From positions 340,880 to 404,879 of the forward strand of contig JAWKKV010000004.1 of assembly GCA_041393015.1 (NCBI GenBank): 64,000 nt of DNA. The letters run 5' to 3'. The position numbers and the translations under genes were made by a program. Positions 8,300 through 16,791 of the stretch are shown here, piece after piece. The stretch is from JAGQYH01 sp041393015 (GTDB lineage Bacteria; Bacteroidota; Bacteroidia; Chitinophagales; JADIYW01). The first letter of the stretch is position 1. Each line of letters begins with the position of its first letter. The notes beneath the pieces were generated by a model, which was not told where the DNA came from, made no database searches, and worked only from the letters and a program-made list of their open reading frames with translations.

Positions 8300-9211
8300 A
8301 TGTCATCATTTAATATAAACGAAGTGCCCTCTCAAAAAGGAAGAATTGCTATAGTAACCGGTGCCAATATTGGTTTAGGATATGAAACAGCTTTAGTCTT
8401 TGCCGAGAAGGAAATGACAGTAATTCTAGCGTGTCGTAATTTGCAAAAAGCAGAAAAGGCAAAGAAGGATATGCTCGAGAAAGTGCCCAATGCTAATGTA
8501 GACATTATTGAAATTGATTTGAGTAAATTGAATTCCGTGAGAGCATTTGCTAAAAGTTTTCTTGAAAAATATAATCAGTTAGATCTGCTAGTCAACAATG
8601 CCGGAGTAATGGTGCCGCCATACACGAAAACAGAAGATGGTTTCGAATTACAATTGGGAGCTAATCACCTTGGACACTTTTTATTGACCGGATTATTGTT
8701 AGATACTATTTTAAAAACACCGCAATCAAGAATTGTTTCTTTAAGCTCTTTGGCGCACAAACAAGGAAAGATAAATTTTGATGACTTACAAAGTGAAGCA
8801 AATTATTCAAAGATGGGCGCCTACAATCAAAGTAAGCTTGCCTGTTTGATGTATGCTTATGAGTTACAAAGAAGATTGGAAAAAGCAGGAGAGAAAACAA
8901 TTTCAGTAGCCGCTCATCCGGGATTATCTACTACTAATCTAGATCAGCATTTACCTGCATTAATAGCAAAAGTATTGATTCCAATTTTAAAAGCGACTGT
9001 TGCGCAATCTCCAAAAGCAGGAGCAGAGCCAACCTTGTATGCTGCTCTAGGAAAAAATGTTAGTGGAGGTGATTATTTTGGACCTGGTGGATTTGGAGAA
9101 TATAGCGGAAGAGCTAAAAAAGTGTCGTCGACTAAGCTTTCACATAATACCGAAATTGCCAAAAGACTTTGGGAAGTTTCTGAGCAATTGACGAGTATCT
9201 CGTATTTATAA
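8300..9211 (+). CDS. Short-chain dehydrogenase (retinol-dehydrogenase-like)
   Basis: This 303-residue classical SDR has the cofactor loop VTGANIGLGYETAL (TGxxxGxG), the NNAG motif in LDLLVNNAGVMVPPY, the active-site Ser in SLSSLAHKQGKINF and the catalytic YNQSK. Its length and the long FDDL segment resemble the retinol dehydrogenase/WW-domain oxidoreductase-like group. The substrate is unknown. The stop at 9211 is followed within 4 bp by a strong hairpin terminator shared with the convergent lipoprotein gene. Confidence 0.9.
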   Translation: MSSFNINEVPSQKGRIAIVTGANIGLGYETALVFAEKEMTVILACRNLQKAEKAKKDMLEKVPNANVDIIEIDLSKLNSVRAFAKSFLEKYNQLDLLVNNAGVMVPPYTKTEDGFELQLGANHLGHFLLTGLLLDTILKTPQSRIVSLSSLAHKQGKINFDDLQSEANYSKMGAYNQSKLACLMYAYELQRRLEKAGEKTISVAAHPGLSTTNLDQHLPALIAKVLIPILKATVAQSPKAGAEPTLYAALGKNVSGGDYFGPGGFGEYSGRAKKVSSTKLSHNTEIAKRLWEVSEQLTSISYL

Positions 9212-9214
9212 AAG

Positions 9215-9245
9215 AAACCGCAACTCTAAACTAGAATTGCGGTTT
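9215..9245. terminator. Bidirectional hairpin terminator
   Basis: AAACCGCAA (9215-9223) pairs perfectly with TTGCGGTTT (9237-9245). Inside, TCTA pairs with TAGA after one C-A mismatch, leaving a 3-nt loop. The A-rich left arm and T-rich right arm give U-tails on both strands. It lies between two converging genes, so it can end both. Confidence 0.82.
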
Positions 9246-9266
9246 ACAAGCAGAGATATATCTTAA

Positions 9267-10319
9267 TTACGGAAGTGTAATGGTTACTATTTCATTTTTG
9301 GTGGTAGTGTAGTTATAAACTGATGCTACAATTTGATTGCCATAAGTGAGTGTGAATCCTCTAAATGAATAGGTGTCATTTTTCGAGATATCATAAGCGG
9401 CTACCGCTTTAAAAGGATTTAAACTGTATTTGTGTATAGTGCTATTTCCTGCGATATATAAATACTCATCATCCACATCTAGTCCATCTAATAACTGAGT
9501 TCCTAACTCTATTTTGTTTCCCCACTTTTGTCCAACAAAATCCCATTTTCTAATGTCTTCATAAAACGAGCCATAAAGAACAGTTTCGTTAGAACCCATG
9601 TGGTATATGCTTCCGAATTGATAAGGCATTAATACAGTGCTCTTTTTTTCTAAAGTATTAGCATTAAACTCAAACATGTGATCATTTGGATTACCCCAAT
9701 CGTATACCCAAAACTCATTGCTACCTACATATTCAATATTGTCATTGTAACCTAAAGTAGTAGTGTTTGCAGGTGCGATGGCAATATCTGTTGTGCTAAA
9801 ATTTTGAAGATCGATTTTTGTGATTACATAATTCCCGTCAAGATTTCTATGACCATCAGTATATACTGTGCCATTATAGTAAGTCATATCTTCAATTCTA
9901 TCCATTGAAAATGATGCTTGTTGAATTTTAGTTATTGGATTGACCGTGGTTACCCATTCTTCAGCAGTAGGAGTAGAAGCTTCAACAATAAGTACATATT
10001 TATCTCCTGTACCACTGTTAATCGTTAATTTGTTTCCTTCCCATGCAATAGAAAATTGCGTGGATGTATTATAAACCGTAATGAGCGTGTCATTTACTTG
10101 CTCATATGGAATGTCATATCTTGCTCGAGTGCCGTAAACATCATATTCTCCTAATAGGGAGATAGTAGAGTTATCAATATAGGCTGTTTTGTAGTAATTT
10201 ACCGGTGTTTCTAAAACTATGTATCTGCCTTGAATATCTCCTGAAGGTGATACTGCATCATCTTTTGAGCAAGAGAATAGGGTTGTGATGGTAATTAATA
10301 ATAAGAATATTTTTTTCAT
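9267..10319 (-). CDS. Surface lipoprotein with beta-propeller-like body
   Basis: The start used is the ATG at 10319, giving MKKIFLLLITITTLFSCSKDD, a clean lipoprotein signal with Cys17 followed by Ser-Lys-Asp-Asp. An upstream ATG would add 19 residues before the signal and is unlikely. The remaining 333 residues are beta-rich, and from about residue 130 show repeated strand patterns (for example YYNGTVYTDGHRNLDGNY and EYLYIAGNSTIHKYSLNPF) like a YVTN or WD40-type propeller. Envelope anchored, function unknown. Its 3' end faces the terminator at 9215-9245. Confidence 0.8.
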   Translation of the reverse strand: MKKIFLLLITITTLFSCSKDDAVSPSGDIQGRYIVLETPVNYYKTAYIDNSTISLLGEYDVYGTRARYDIPYEQVNDTLITVYNTSTQFSIAWEGNKLTINSGTGDKYVLIVEASTPTAEEWVTTVNPITKIQQASFSMDRIEDMTYYNGTVYTDGHRNLDGNYVITKIDLQNFSTTDIAIAPANTTTLGYNDNIEYVGSNEFWVYDWGNPNDHMFEFNANTLEKKSTVLMPYQFGSIYHMGSNETVLYGSFYEDIRKWDFVGQKWGNKIELGTQLLDGLDVDDEYLYIAGNSTIHKYSLNPFKAVAAYDISKNDTYSFRGFTLTYGNQIVASVYNYTTTKNEIVTITLP

Positions 10320-10439
10320 GACTTTATTTTTTATTGTTTGATAGTAAATCACTTCACCTAATAATTTGTTACCCATCTTTATTTTATTAACTTATAGCAT
10401 TGAATAGATTTACGAAATAACACGAAAACTAGAATTCCT

Positions 10440-10694
10440 ATGAATGCTTCAAAAAAATATGAGCCAATAAATTGCAGCTTATATGATTACCTAGAAATGT
10501 GGTCAATCAAGAAAATACCGGTTCATATTCATTACCAAGAAGGAGATAACTCACAAATGGTTGAGCATGATTTTATTTTTGACCTTCAAACAAAAAACAA
10601 AGAGGAATTTGTCTTTTTAAACTCCGGAAAGGTGATTCGCTTAGATAATATTATAAGAATCAACGAAATAGATTTTACGGTAAGAAGTTGCTAA
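10440..10694 (+). CDS. Rof-like Rho-binding antiterminator
   Basis: This 84-residue protein opens YEPINCSLYDYLEMW, which matches the opening Y-x-P-I-N-C-x-x-Y-D-x-L-E of Rof (YaeO), the Escherichia coli protein that binds Rho and inhibits termination. It continues with the Sm-like pattern of short strands (IPVHIHYQEGD, EHDFIFDLQTKN, EFVFLNSGKVIRLDNIIRI), and the length matches Rof. Rho inhibition here is inferred by homology only. The 3' end overlaps the convergent lipoprotein gene by 4 bp. Confidence 0.65.
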   Translation: MNASKKYEPINCSLYDYLEMWSIKKIPVHIHYQEGDNSQMVEHDFIFDLQTKNKEEFVFLNSGKVIRLDNIIRINEIDFTVRSC

Positions 10695-11482
10695 GCACCT
10701 ATAATGGCAAGTTGTTCGCCATTCAACCACTTTTTCATTAATGAAGGATTATTTGAAACGGAGCCAATATAGTAAACATCGCTCCACATAAAGGCATCAG
10801 ATTTTTCTGCCAGCTCTGCTATTACAGCTCCAGGAGTTAGAAAAGTAGAATGAAGAAAATAGACTTCTCTATCTTTTAAAAATAGAAAACCAACGTGATT
10901 GCTTAATCCCACAACATATAATCCTTCCTCTAGATTAGACTTAAGTTCTTCTAGCATTTTAATCTTATCAGGATTACTGTAACTGTAAATTTTAGTGTCG
11001 CAAGCCAATGATTTTACAATATTTAAAGAAGCTTGTTGAGCTAGTTTAAATCGATTAACTTTTACATCAAAGTGGCGAAGTGTTGTTGAAACGAAATAGC
11101 CGCAAGCAATTACTCCTTCATTCGGACGGTCTGTATGTCCATTAAAATCCCAAGTGGTGCCATACCAGTAAGGAATTATTTCATTTACTAAAGCGTGACA
11201 AAAATACTGACCTACGGAATCTATGCTTATTTGCGATTGATTAAAAGCATTGTTGTGTGCAATTTTTTGGCTAGCTATAAGCGTTAATGTAGAATCATAA
11301 TGCAGCTTTCCGGCATTGGTTTCAAAGGGGAATTTGTCTTTTTTGTCGGGAAGGAGTTCCTTGATGAAACTAATGGTTTTCCTTTCTTGAATAGCATTAG
11401 TATCAACAGCATCATTTTGATTGGATTGACATTTAGTCAATGCTGTAACGACTAGGAAAAGAATAAACAACCTCATTTCCAT
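10691..11482 (-). CDS. Lipoprotein with NlpC/P60-like cysteine hydrolase pattern
   Basis: The 263-residue protein has a lipoprotein signal MEMRLFILFLVVTALTKCQS with Cys18 as the lipidated residue; starting at Met3 is equally possible. The segment PYWYGTTWDFNGHTDRP followed by GVIACGYFVSTTL resembles the NlpC/P60 active site (P-Y-x-x-G ... C-G-x-F-V) with Cys127 as nucleophile. His196 in SNHVGFLFL is a candidate second residue and His213 a third. NlpC/P60 enzymes cut cell-wall peptides or act as amidases; that activity is inferred. The gene overlaps the convergent Rof-like gene by 4 bp. Confidence 0.6.
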   Translation of the reverse strand: MEMRLFILFLVVTALTKCQSNQNDAVDTNAIQERKTISFIKELLPDKKDKFPFETNAGKLHYDSTLTLIASQKIAHNNAFNQSQISIDSVGQYFCHALVNEIIPYWYGTTWDFNGHTDRPNEGVIACGYFVSTTLRHFDVKVNRFKLAQQASLNIVKSLACDTKIYSYSNPDKIKMLEELKSNLEEGLYVVGLSNHVGFLFLKDREVYFLHSTFLTPGAVIAELAEKSDAFMWSDVYYIGSVSNNPSLMKKWLNGEQLAIIGA

Positions 11483-11542
11483 TACATACGGAAATAGGTG
11501 TTGGTTTAGTATAGAATTGGATGATTTAAACTTTTAAAATAA

Positions 11543-11611
11543 AACCACTAAGTGCACAAGGAATCCGCTAAGATCACGAAGAACCGCAATAACTTTGTGC
11601 CCTTTGTGGTT
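11543..11611. repeat. Inverted repeat of the AACCAC...GTGGTT type
   Basis: AACCACTAAGTGCACAAGG (11543-11561) pairs with CTTTGTGCCCTTTGTGGTT (11593-11611) at 16 of 19 positions, with about 31 bp between. Motifs of the type CTTTGTG..CTTTGTGGTT recur in spacers of many Bacteroidota genomes. It lies between a lipoprotein gene and the aminotransferase, both on the minus strand, and may fold in the transcript. The rest of the 190-bp spacer shows nothing else. Confidence 0.55.
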
Positions 11612-11673
11612 AAACAATTGAATAATTGTGGTACAATGCAGTTGCAGATAAAAAAAACAACAACTTCTTGAAC

Positions 11674-12867
11674 TTATGCCAACTTCGCCAAAGCAGTTTT
11701 AATCCTTTTAAAAGCTTCTTTTAAATTCTCTTCTGATGAAGCGTACGAAATTCTGATACTCTCTGGTGTTCCGAAAGGTGTTCCTGCAACTGTTGCCACC
11801 AAGGCTTCATTTAACAAGAACATACACATATCGTCGCTGTCTTTTATTACTTCACCATTGTAAGTTTTACCAAAATAGGCACTAACATCAGGGAATACAT
11901 AAAAAGCACCATCTGGATTGTTAGATTTTACACCAGGAATGTCATTTAAAAGTGCCACAACCATATCTCTACGTTTTTTGAAAGCATCACGCATATCGTA
12001 AGTAGGTTGTAGATCTTGTGTTAACGCTGCGATGGTTGCTCTTTGTGCAATAGAACAGGTAGCAGAGGTAAATTGTCCTTGTAATTTTGTGCAAGCTTTA
12101 GCAATAAATAAAGGAGCAGCAATATATCCAATTCTCCAACCAGTCATCGCAAAACCTTTCGCTTGACCGTTCACGATCACTACTCTGTCTTTGATGCTAT
12201 CAAATTGAGCAATAGATTCATGTTTGCCAACATAATTGATGTATTCGTAGATTTCATCAGAAATAACATATACATGAGGATGTCTTTCAATTACTTCTGC
12301 AATAGCTGCTAATTCTTCTTTTGAATACACTGAACCCGCTGGGTTAGAAGGAGAAGAATACACTAAAAATTTAGTTTTAGGAGTAATAGCAGCTTCAATT
12401 TGTGCAGCAGTTACTTTAAAATTATCTTCAACAGTAGTATAAATAGGAATATAGGTAGCGCCAGTCATTACTACTTGCTCAGGATAGGTAACCCAAAATG
12501 GAGCAGGTAAGATTACTTCATCACCTTCATCTAAGAAACTCAACATTAAATTGGCTAAAGATTGCTTAGCCCCTGTAGAAACCACAATTTGTTCAGGTTT
12601 ATAGTCTAAACCATTGTCTCTTTTCAATTTTAAGCAAATAGCCTCTCTTAAATCTAAATAACCTGGTACAGGAGGATAAGAGTCAAAACCTTGATCAATA
12701 GCATCTTTAGCGGCTTGATGGATATGCTCAGGAGCATTGAAATCCGGCTCACCTAAGCTTAAACTAATAATGTCTTTGCCTTGTGCCTTTAATTCTCGGC
12801 TTAAATTGGCCATTTTAAGGGTAGCCGATTCAGATAAACGATTTAATGTTTGTGAAGTCTTTAACAT
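11674..12867 (-). CDS. Aspartate-type aminotransferase, PLP-dependent class I
   Basis: The 397-residue fold-type I aminotransferase moves amino groups between an amino acid (probably aspartate or an aromatic one) and 2-oxoglutarate. Visible PLP residues: Asn175 in SSPSNPAGS, Asp204 in VISDEIYEY, the Schiff-base Lys237 in VNGQAKGFAMTGWRIG, and Arg245 in the same run. A C-terminal PESIRISYA carries the substrate carboxylate Arg. The pattern matches the AspC-I-gamma subgroup of Thermus and Bacteroidota. Cytoplasmic, single gene, with a good -7 box upstream. Exact substrate preference cannot be told. Confidence 0.92.
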   Translation of the reverse strand: MLKTSQTLNRLSESATLKMANLSRELKAQGKDIISLSLGEPDFNAPEHIHQAAKDAIDQGFDSYPPVPGYLDLREAICLKLKRDNGLDYKPEQIVVSTGAKQSLANLMLSFLDEGDEVILPAPFWVTYPEQVVMTGATYIPIYTTVEDNFKVTAAQIEAAITPKTKFLVYSSPSNPAGSVYSKEELAAIAEVIERHPHVYVISDEIYEYINYVGKHESIAQFDSIKDRVVIVNGQAKGFAMTGWRIGYIAAPLFIAKACTKLQGQFTSATCSIAQRATIAALTQDLQPTYDMRDAFKKRRDMVVALLNDIPGVKSNNPDGAFYVFPDVSAYFGKTYNGEVIKDSDDMCMFLLNEALVATVAGTPFGTPESIRISYASSEENLKEAFKRIKTALAKLA

Positions 12868-12889
12868 TTGCTTGAATTTAAATTCAATG

Positions 12890-12897
12890 CAAAAATA
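12890..12897 (-). promoter_or_regulatory. Candidate -7 box of the aminotransferase gene
   Basis: On the minus strand TATTTTTG followed by CA matches TAnnTTTG and lies 22 bp before the ATG at 12867. The same TATTTTTGCAT string precedes the patatin gene at 44313, which strengthens both. Confidence 0.45.
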
Positions 12898-12961
12898 CGC
12901 AAGCCAATAAGTTGATGCTAGTGCTTAATTAAATAGTTTAATTAATTTATTGTGAACTAAA

Positions 12962-14680
12962 CTATTCAGCGCCTTCTTCTTGTTGTCGCAACTCTTCTTG
13001 TTTTTGAAGATATTCTTCAGCATCTTTTTTCCTGTCTTCCAACATATCATTTCTTCTATCTTCTCTTCGCTCGCCAATTCTTCTAGTAGCTCTTCTATCT
13101 CTATTTTCTTGTCTTTCGGCCTTTACTTCAGCAATTCTATTAGCTCTTCCTTTTCTGTTTTCTTCAATACTACCCATCCAGAAATTTACACCCACAGAAG
13201 CAACAATCGCTCTACCTGTCATTTCATATTCTACTTTTCTATCAAAAGGTTCTAAGATTGGAGCCAAATCTTGATATATGTCTTCACCCGTAACTACGCC
13301 AATCAATCCGCCAAAAATTTCTTCTTGTTGACTGAATTTTACTTTTAAATATTTGGAATATAAAAAGCCTACTTCAACACCAATACGTTGACTGATATCT
13401 GTTCTAAATCCTGTTCCAAATGTTAAGGCAGGAACTAAATAATCTACACTATTATAAAAATCGGGTTCTGCTCTAATAGTTCTATAAGTACCGCCAGCAC
13501 TGATTTTAAATCTAGGCATGATTCTATACTCAAAAGCCATGTCAAACTCTTTATAGTTAGAGGTAAAAAACTCTTCTCTGCCACCTAAATCAGTTCTTTT
13601 ATAAAAGATCAATCTATGGCCGATAGCTAATGTTAGTTTATTATTGGGTTTAAAAGTAACACCTCCTGCAAAAACGCCTGGAATATCTGCCTTTGTTTGC
13701 TTACCGTCTACATAAGCTCCACTACCATCTTTACCATCTAATACAGTGGTTGTTAGTGTAACTGGGGTTTTGTGCTCGTATTTTACACCAATATACCATC
13801 TGTTATGCCAATTAAAATTTACACCAAAAATGGGGGCGAAACTAATATCAGTTTGACGAGCATCAATATCTGGTTCCAATGGAAAGGCATCAACAACATC
13901 TGCCAATAAATTGCCAATTTCTGGATCACCAACCGGAATTACTTCTACTAAATGTCTAATGTAATTACCCGGCGACATTCTTAAACCCAACGATTCATTA
14001 ACAAATTCTAGGTTCGATAAGCCACCTTTTGCCGTTGTAATTGAATATACTAATCTGCCGCCAAAAGCAAGAGATAGATAGTCGTTAACTTTATATGCTA
14101 AGTTTAGCTGAAAAGTGGGAGAATAGGAGAGGCCAGTGAAGTCAAAATCGTAGTCGTATTTTATATCACTATAATTGGTGCCATGTTTCTTATCTACAAA
14201 TGTTTTGATGAAATCGCTGCTTAATGCCGTTAAATCAGCAATTGGGTATTCTCCAAATGGTAGATTATCAACTGCAGAGGCACCTCCGCCGGTTAATGCC
14301 GGAGTGATAAAAAATGAAGCAGCAAACCTATTTTTTTTATAAGTAATATAGAAAAGAGGAAAAATAGGTTGAGCAATATTTAAGGTATAATTTTGAGGTT
14401 TTTCTTGCAATTGTTTATAGCCTCTTACATTTTGATTTTGATAAACATTTTGATATAAATTTTCAACTTTAAGATGAAAGCCATCTCTTAAACTTAAAAC
14501 TCCTGCCGGATTATAATAAACCGCATCTAATTCTTGTGAAGCTCCTCTTGATGGCATTCTTATAAAAGAAGTGCTTAAAGTTGGTATAGGAAACCCATTT
14601 ACTTGAGCATCTTTTATTTGGGAGAAAGTAACTATAGGTAATAGAAAAAATAGAATTATAGTTAGCTTAAAATTTTTCAT
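12962..14680 (-). CDS. OmpP1/FadL-family outer-membrane barrel, charged C-terminal tail
   Basis: The 572-residue protein has a signal peptide ending TFSQ, then an N-terminal hatch-like segment and the OmpP1/FadL signature ELDAVYYNPAGVLSLRDGFH (YNPAG with a downstream Gly). The body shows alternating barrel strands up to VASVGVNFWMG. Family members carry long-chain fatty acids or hydrophobic compounds across the outer membrane. After the last strand comes a 70-residue tail (about 503-572) dense in Arg, Glu and Lys, probably helical or coiled-coil, which is not part of a normal FadL barrel and should lie in the periplasm. It is a tandem paralogue of the next gene upstream (14819), 138 bp away. 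Confidence 0.85.
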   Translation of the reverse strand: MKNFKLTIILFFLLPIVTFSQIKDAQVNGFPIPTLSTSFIRMPSRGASQELDAVYYNPAGVLSLRDGFHLKVENLYQNVYQNQNVRGYKQLQEKPQNYTLNIAQPIFPLFYITYKKNRFAASFFITPALTGGGASAVDNLPFGEYPIADLTALSSDFIKTFVDKKHGTNYSDIKYDYDFDFTGLSYSPTFQLNLAYKVNDYLSLAFGGRLVYSITTAKGGLSNLEFVNESLGLRMSPGNYIRHLVEVIPVGDPEIGNLLADVVDAFPLEPDIDARQTDISFAPIFGVNFNWHNRWYIGVKYEHKTPVTLTTTVLDGKDGSGAYVDGKQTKADIPGVFAGGVTFKPNNKLTLAIGHRLIFYKRTDLGGREEFFTSNYKEFDMAFEYRIMPRFKISAGGTYRTIRAEPDFYNSVDYLVPALTFGTGFRTDISQRIGVEVGFLYSKYLKVKFSQQEEIFGGLIGVVTGEDIYQDLAPILEPFDRKVEYEMTGRAIVASVGVNFWMGSIEENRKGRANRIAEVKAERQENRDRRATRRIGERREDRRNDMLEDRKKDAEEYLQKQEELRQQEEGAE

Positions 14681-14818
14681 TTGAAATAAGGGTTATAGGA
14701 GTTGAGTAATGGTTAGTTTTTAACAGGGGCTAAACTATATAAATTTCCTTAAATGTTTTTAGCTATATATTAATAATTATCTTTACAAGATGTTGCAGAG
14801 TACAGAAGTGTTGCATCC

Positions 14819-16408
14819 TTATTCAATCTTTCTTTCTTCTCTTTTTTGTTTTCTTTCTGATTTTACTTTATCAATTCTAGCTTTTCTGTCTCTTTGATTT
14901 TGCTCAATACTGCCCATCCAAAAATTTACACCAAGAGAAACAACATAAGCGTTGCCCGACATTTCATAGTCTACTTTTCTATTAAAGGTTTCATTTATAA
15001 AATCAGGGAGATCACTGCCTAAGACTAGATTGGCTAATCCACCAAAAAGATCTACATCTTGGGTATATTTTGTAGGAATTCTTTTGGTAACCAGAAAGCC
15101 TGTTTCAACTGATATTCTTCTACTCAAGATAGATTTGAAACCAAATGAAGCGGTTAAGCTTGGCACAAAATAATCTACGCTGGTGAAGTATTGATCATCA
15201 ACGTTGGCTGTAATGTAAGTGGCGCCACCACTAACTATTAATTTTTTAAATACTTCATACTCAACTGCAAACTCAAATTCCTTATAGTTCGATTTTACAA
15301 ATTCCTCTCTTCCATCCAGATTAGCTCTCTTAAAAAAGAATGTTCTATTTCCTGCAGCAAAAGTTAGGTTCTCATAAGGTTTAAAACTTAATCCAATGCT
15401 AAACATACCAGGTAAATCTGCCGGTTGTTCTTTGCCTTGAACGTATGCTCCAGCGCCATCTTTACCATCAAAAACATCGGTTTTTAAAACAACTTTTGTT
15501 TTATGTTCGTACTTAAACCCTATGTTCCATCGGTCTTTCCAATTAAAATTTACACCTACAATTGGCGCAAAAGCAAAATCTGATTGTCGACTATCAATTT
15601 CAAGCTCTAAAGGAAGTTCATCTAAAACGTCTGCCAAAGTCAATGCGAGTTCTGGATACTGCAAATCTACATTTTCTACCATTTCCCTTACATAATTTCC
15701 GGGACTTAAGCTCAACCCGTACGTGTCGTTGTTAAAAGTTAAGTTACTCAATCCTCCGCCGGCTTGTGTAATATAGTAGATAAATCTTCCACCGGCAGCA
15801 ATGGATAAATAGTCATTAATTTTATACCCTATATTTACTTGAGCAGAGGGAGAGAAGGCAATTCCTTTAAACTCAAAATCATAATCATATTTTATATTGT
15901 CGTAGTCAGTTCCATGAAACTGGTCAACCGTAGATTTTATAAATCCTTTGCTCAAAGCAGTTAAATCTGCTATTGGGTACTCACCGAAGGGTAAGTTTTT
16001 AACAGTTGAGGCGCCTGCTCCTCCTATAGCGGGCGTAATAAAAAATGAAAAAGCAAAATCCTTTTTCTTATAAGTGGCATATAATAATGGGAAAGCATAG
16101 TTGCCCACTTTTAAAGCATAATTCTGAGGTTGATCTTGTAATTGCTTAAGTTTCGTAACTTCTAAGCGTTGATCTAAAAATTGAAAGTGATTGTTAAAAG
16201 ATAAGTGGAAACCATCTTTTAAGGCTAAAACACCGGCCGGATTAAAATATACAGCATCGTATTCTTGACTGGCACTTCTAGAAGGCATTCTTATAAATGA
16301 AGTGCTCATTATTGGAATCGCATATAAGTTTACCTGAGCATCTCTAATTTGAGCATCGCAAATAAAAGGTAATAGTATTAGCCATAAAATCTTAAAAAGT
16401 CTATTCAT
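14819..16408 (-). CDS. OmpP1/FadL-family outer-membrane barrel, paralogue
   Basis: This 529-residue paralogue aligns with the preceding entry along almost its whole length: shared stretches include TSFIRMPSR, NPAGVL, LPFGEYPIADLTALS, GVNFNW and DGKDGAGAYV. It has a signal peptide ending CDAQ and the same barrel end SLGVNFWMGSIEQN. Its charged tail is shorter, about 31 residues (499-529). Tandem duplication is the simplest origin, and the different tail lengths are the main difference. Its substrate is unknown. The two are probably co-transcribed, this one first. Confidence 0.85.
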   Translation of the reverse strand: MNRLFKILWLILLPFICDAQIRDAQVNLYAIPIMSTSFIRMPSRSASQEYDAVYFNPAGVLALKDGFHLSFNNHFQFLDQRLEVTKLKQLQDQPQNYALKVGNYAFPLLYATYKKKDFAFSFFITPAIGGAGASTVKNLPFGEYPIADLTALSKGFIKSTVDQFHGTDYDNIKYDYDFEFKGIAFSPSAQVNIGYKINDYLSIAAGGRFIYYITQAGGGLSNLTFNNDTYGLSLSPGNYVREMVENVDLQYPELALTLADVLDELPLELEIDSRQSDFAFAPIVGVNFNWKDRWNIGFKYEHKTKVVLKTDVFDGKDGAGAYVQGKEQPADLPGMFSIGLSFKPYENLTFAAGNRTFFFKRANLDGREEFVKSNYKEFEFAVEYEVFKKLIVSGGATYITANVDDQYFTSVDYFVPSLTASFGFKSILSRRISVETGFLVTKRIPTKYTQDVDLFGGLANLVLGSDLPDFINETFNRKVDYEMSGNAYVVSLGVNFWMGSIEQNQRDRKARIDKVKSERKQKREERKIE

Positions 16409-16605
16409 AAATCTATTGTGATTTCCTTAAAATTTTATGAATCACTTGTTTTACAAATATAGAATAGAAAAACACTATGTGTTTAGAATAGTATCTACAC
16501 CAATGTCTATAACTCAAAATTTTATTACTAATAAGAGTAGTTTTTATATTTTTTAGTAGAATTTTGTAATTAAAGGAGCGGGATATACACAATTCAACAG
16601 GGTTA

Positions 16606-16622
16606 TTAACAACCTTTGTTAA
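16606..16622. promoter_or_regulatory. Palindrome TTAACAA-CCT-TTGTTAA, possible operator
   Basis: A perfect 7-bp inverted repeat with a 3-nt centre lies about 170 bp before actA in the divergent spacer. Its size and symmetry suit a dimeric regulator; no regulator gene is nearby. Chance occurrence in AT-rich DNA cannot be excluded. Confidence 0.35.
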
Positions 16623-16760
16623 GGGAACATTACATTATCTAAAACTCAATCTTTTATTTTCTGATAAGTTACTGAATATCAATCATATAGTCCTTATTTA
16701 GAATAATTCTAAATAGTTATTTATTTTAACATTTACAAGGCTAAATCAAAACCAAATAAG

Positions 16761-16768
16761 TAGTTTTG
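16761..16768 (+). promoter_or_regulatory. Candidate -7 box of the act-cox operon
   Basis: TAGTTTTG fits TAnnTTTG and ends 23 bp before the actA ATG. No clear TTG at -33 is seen, so confidence is limited. Confidence 0.38.
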
Positions 16769-16791
16769 TGCCCGAAAATTCACAGTAAGGT

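Larger units (their letters stand above)
16409..16791. other. Divergent spacer upstream of the respiratory operon (383 bp)
   Basis: The spacer lies between the divergently transcribed OmpP1 gene (minus) and actA (plus), so it must hold the operon promoter. It contains no credible ORF. I see one palindrome (16606-16622) and one -7-like box (16761-16768), listed separately. The rest is A/T-rich with no further structure. Confidence 0.6.
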
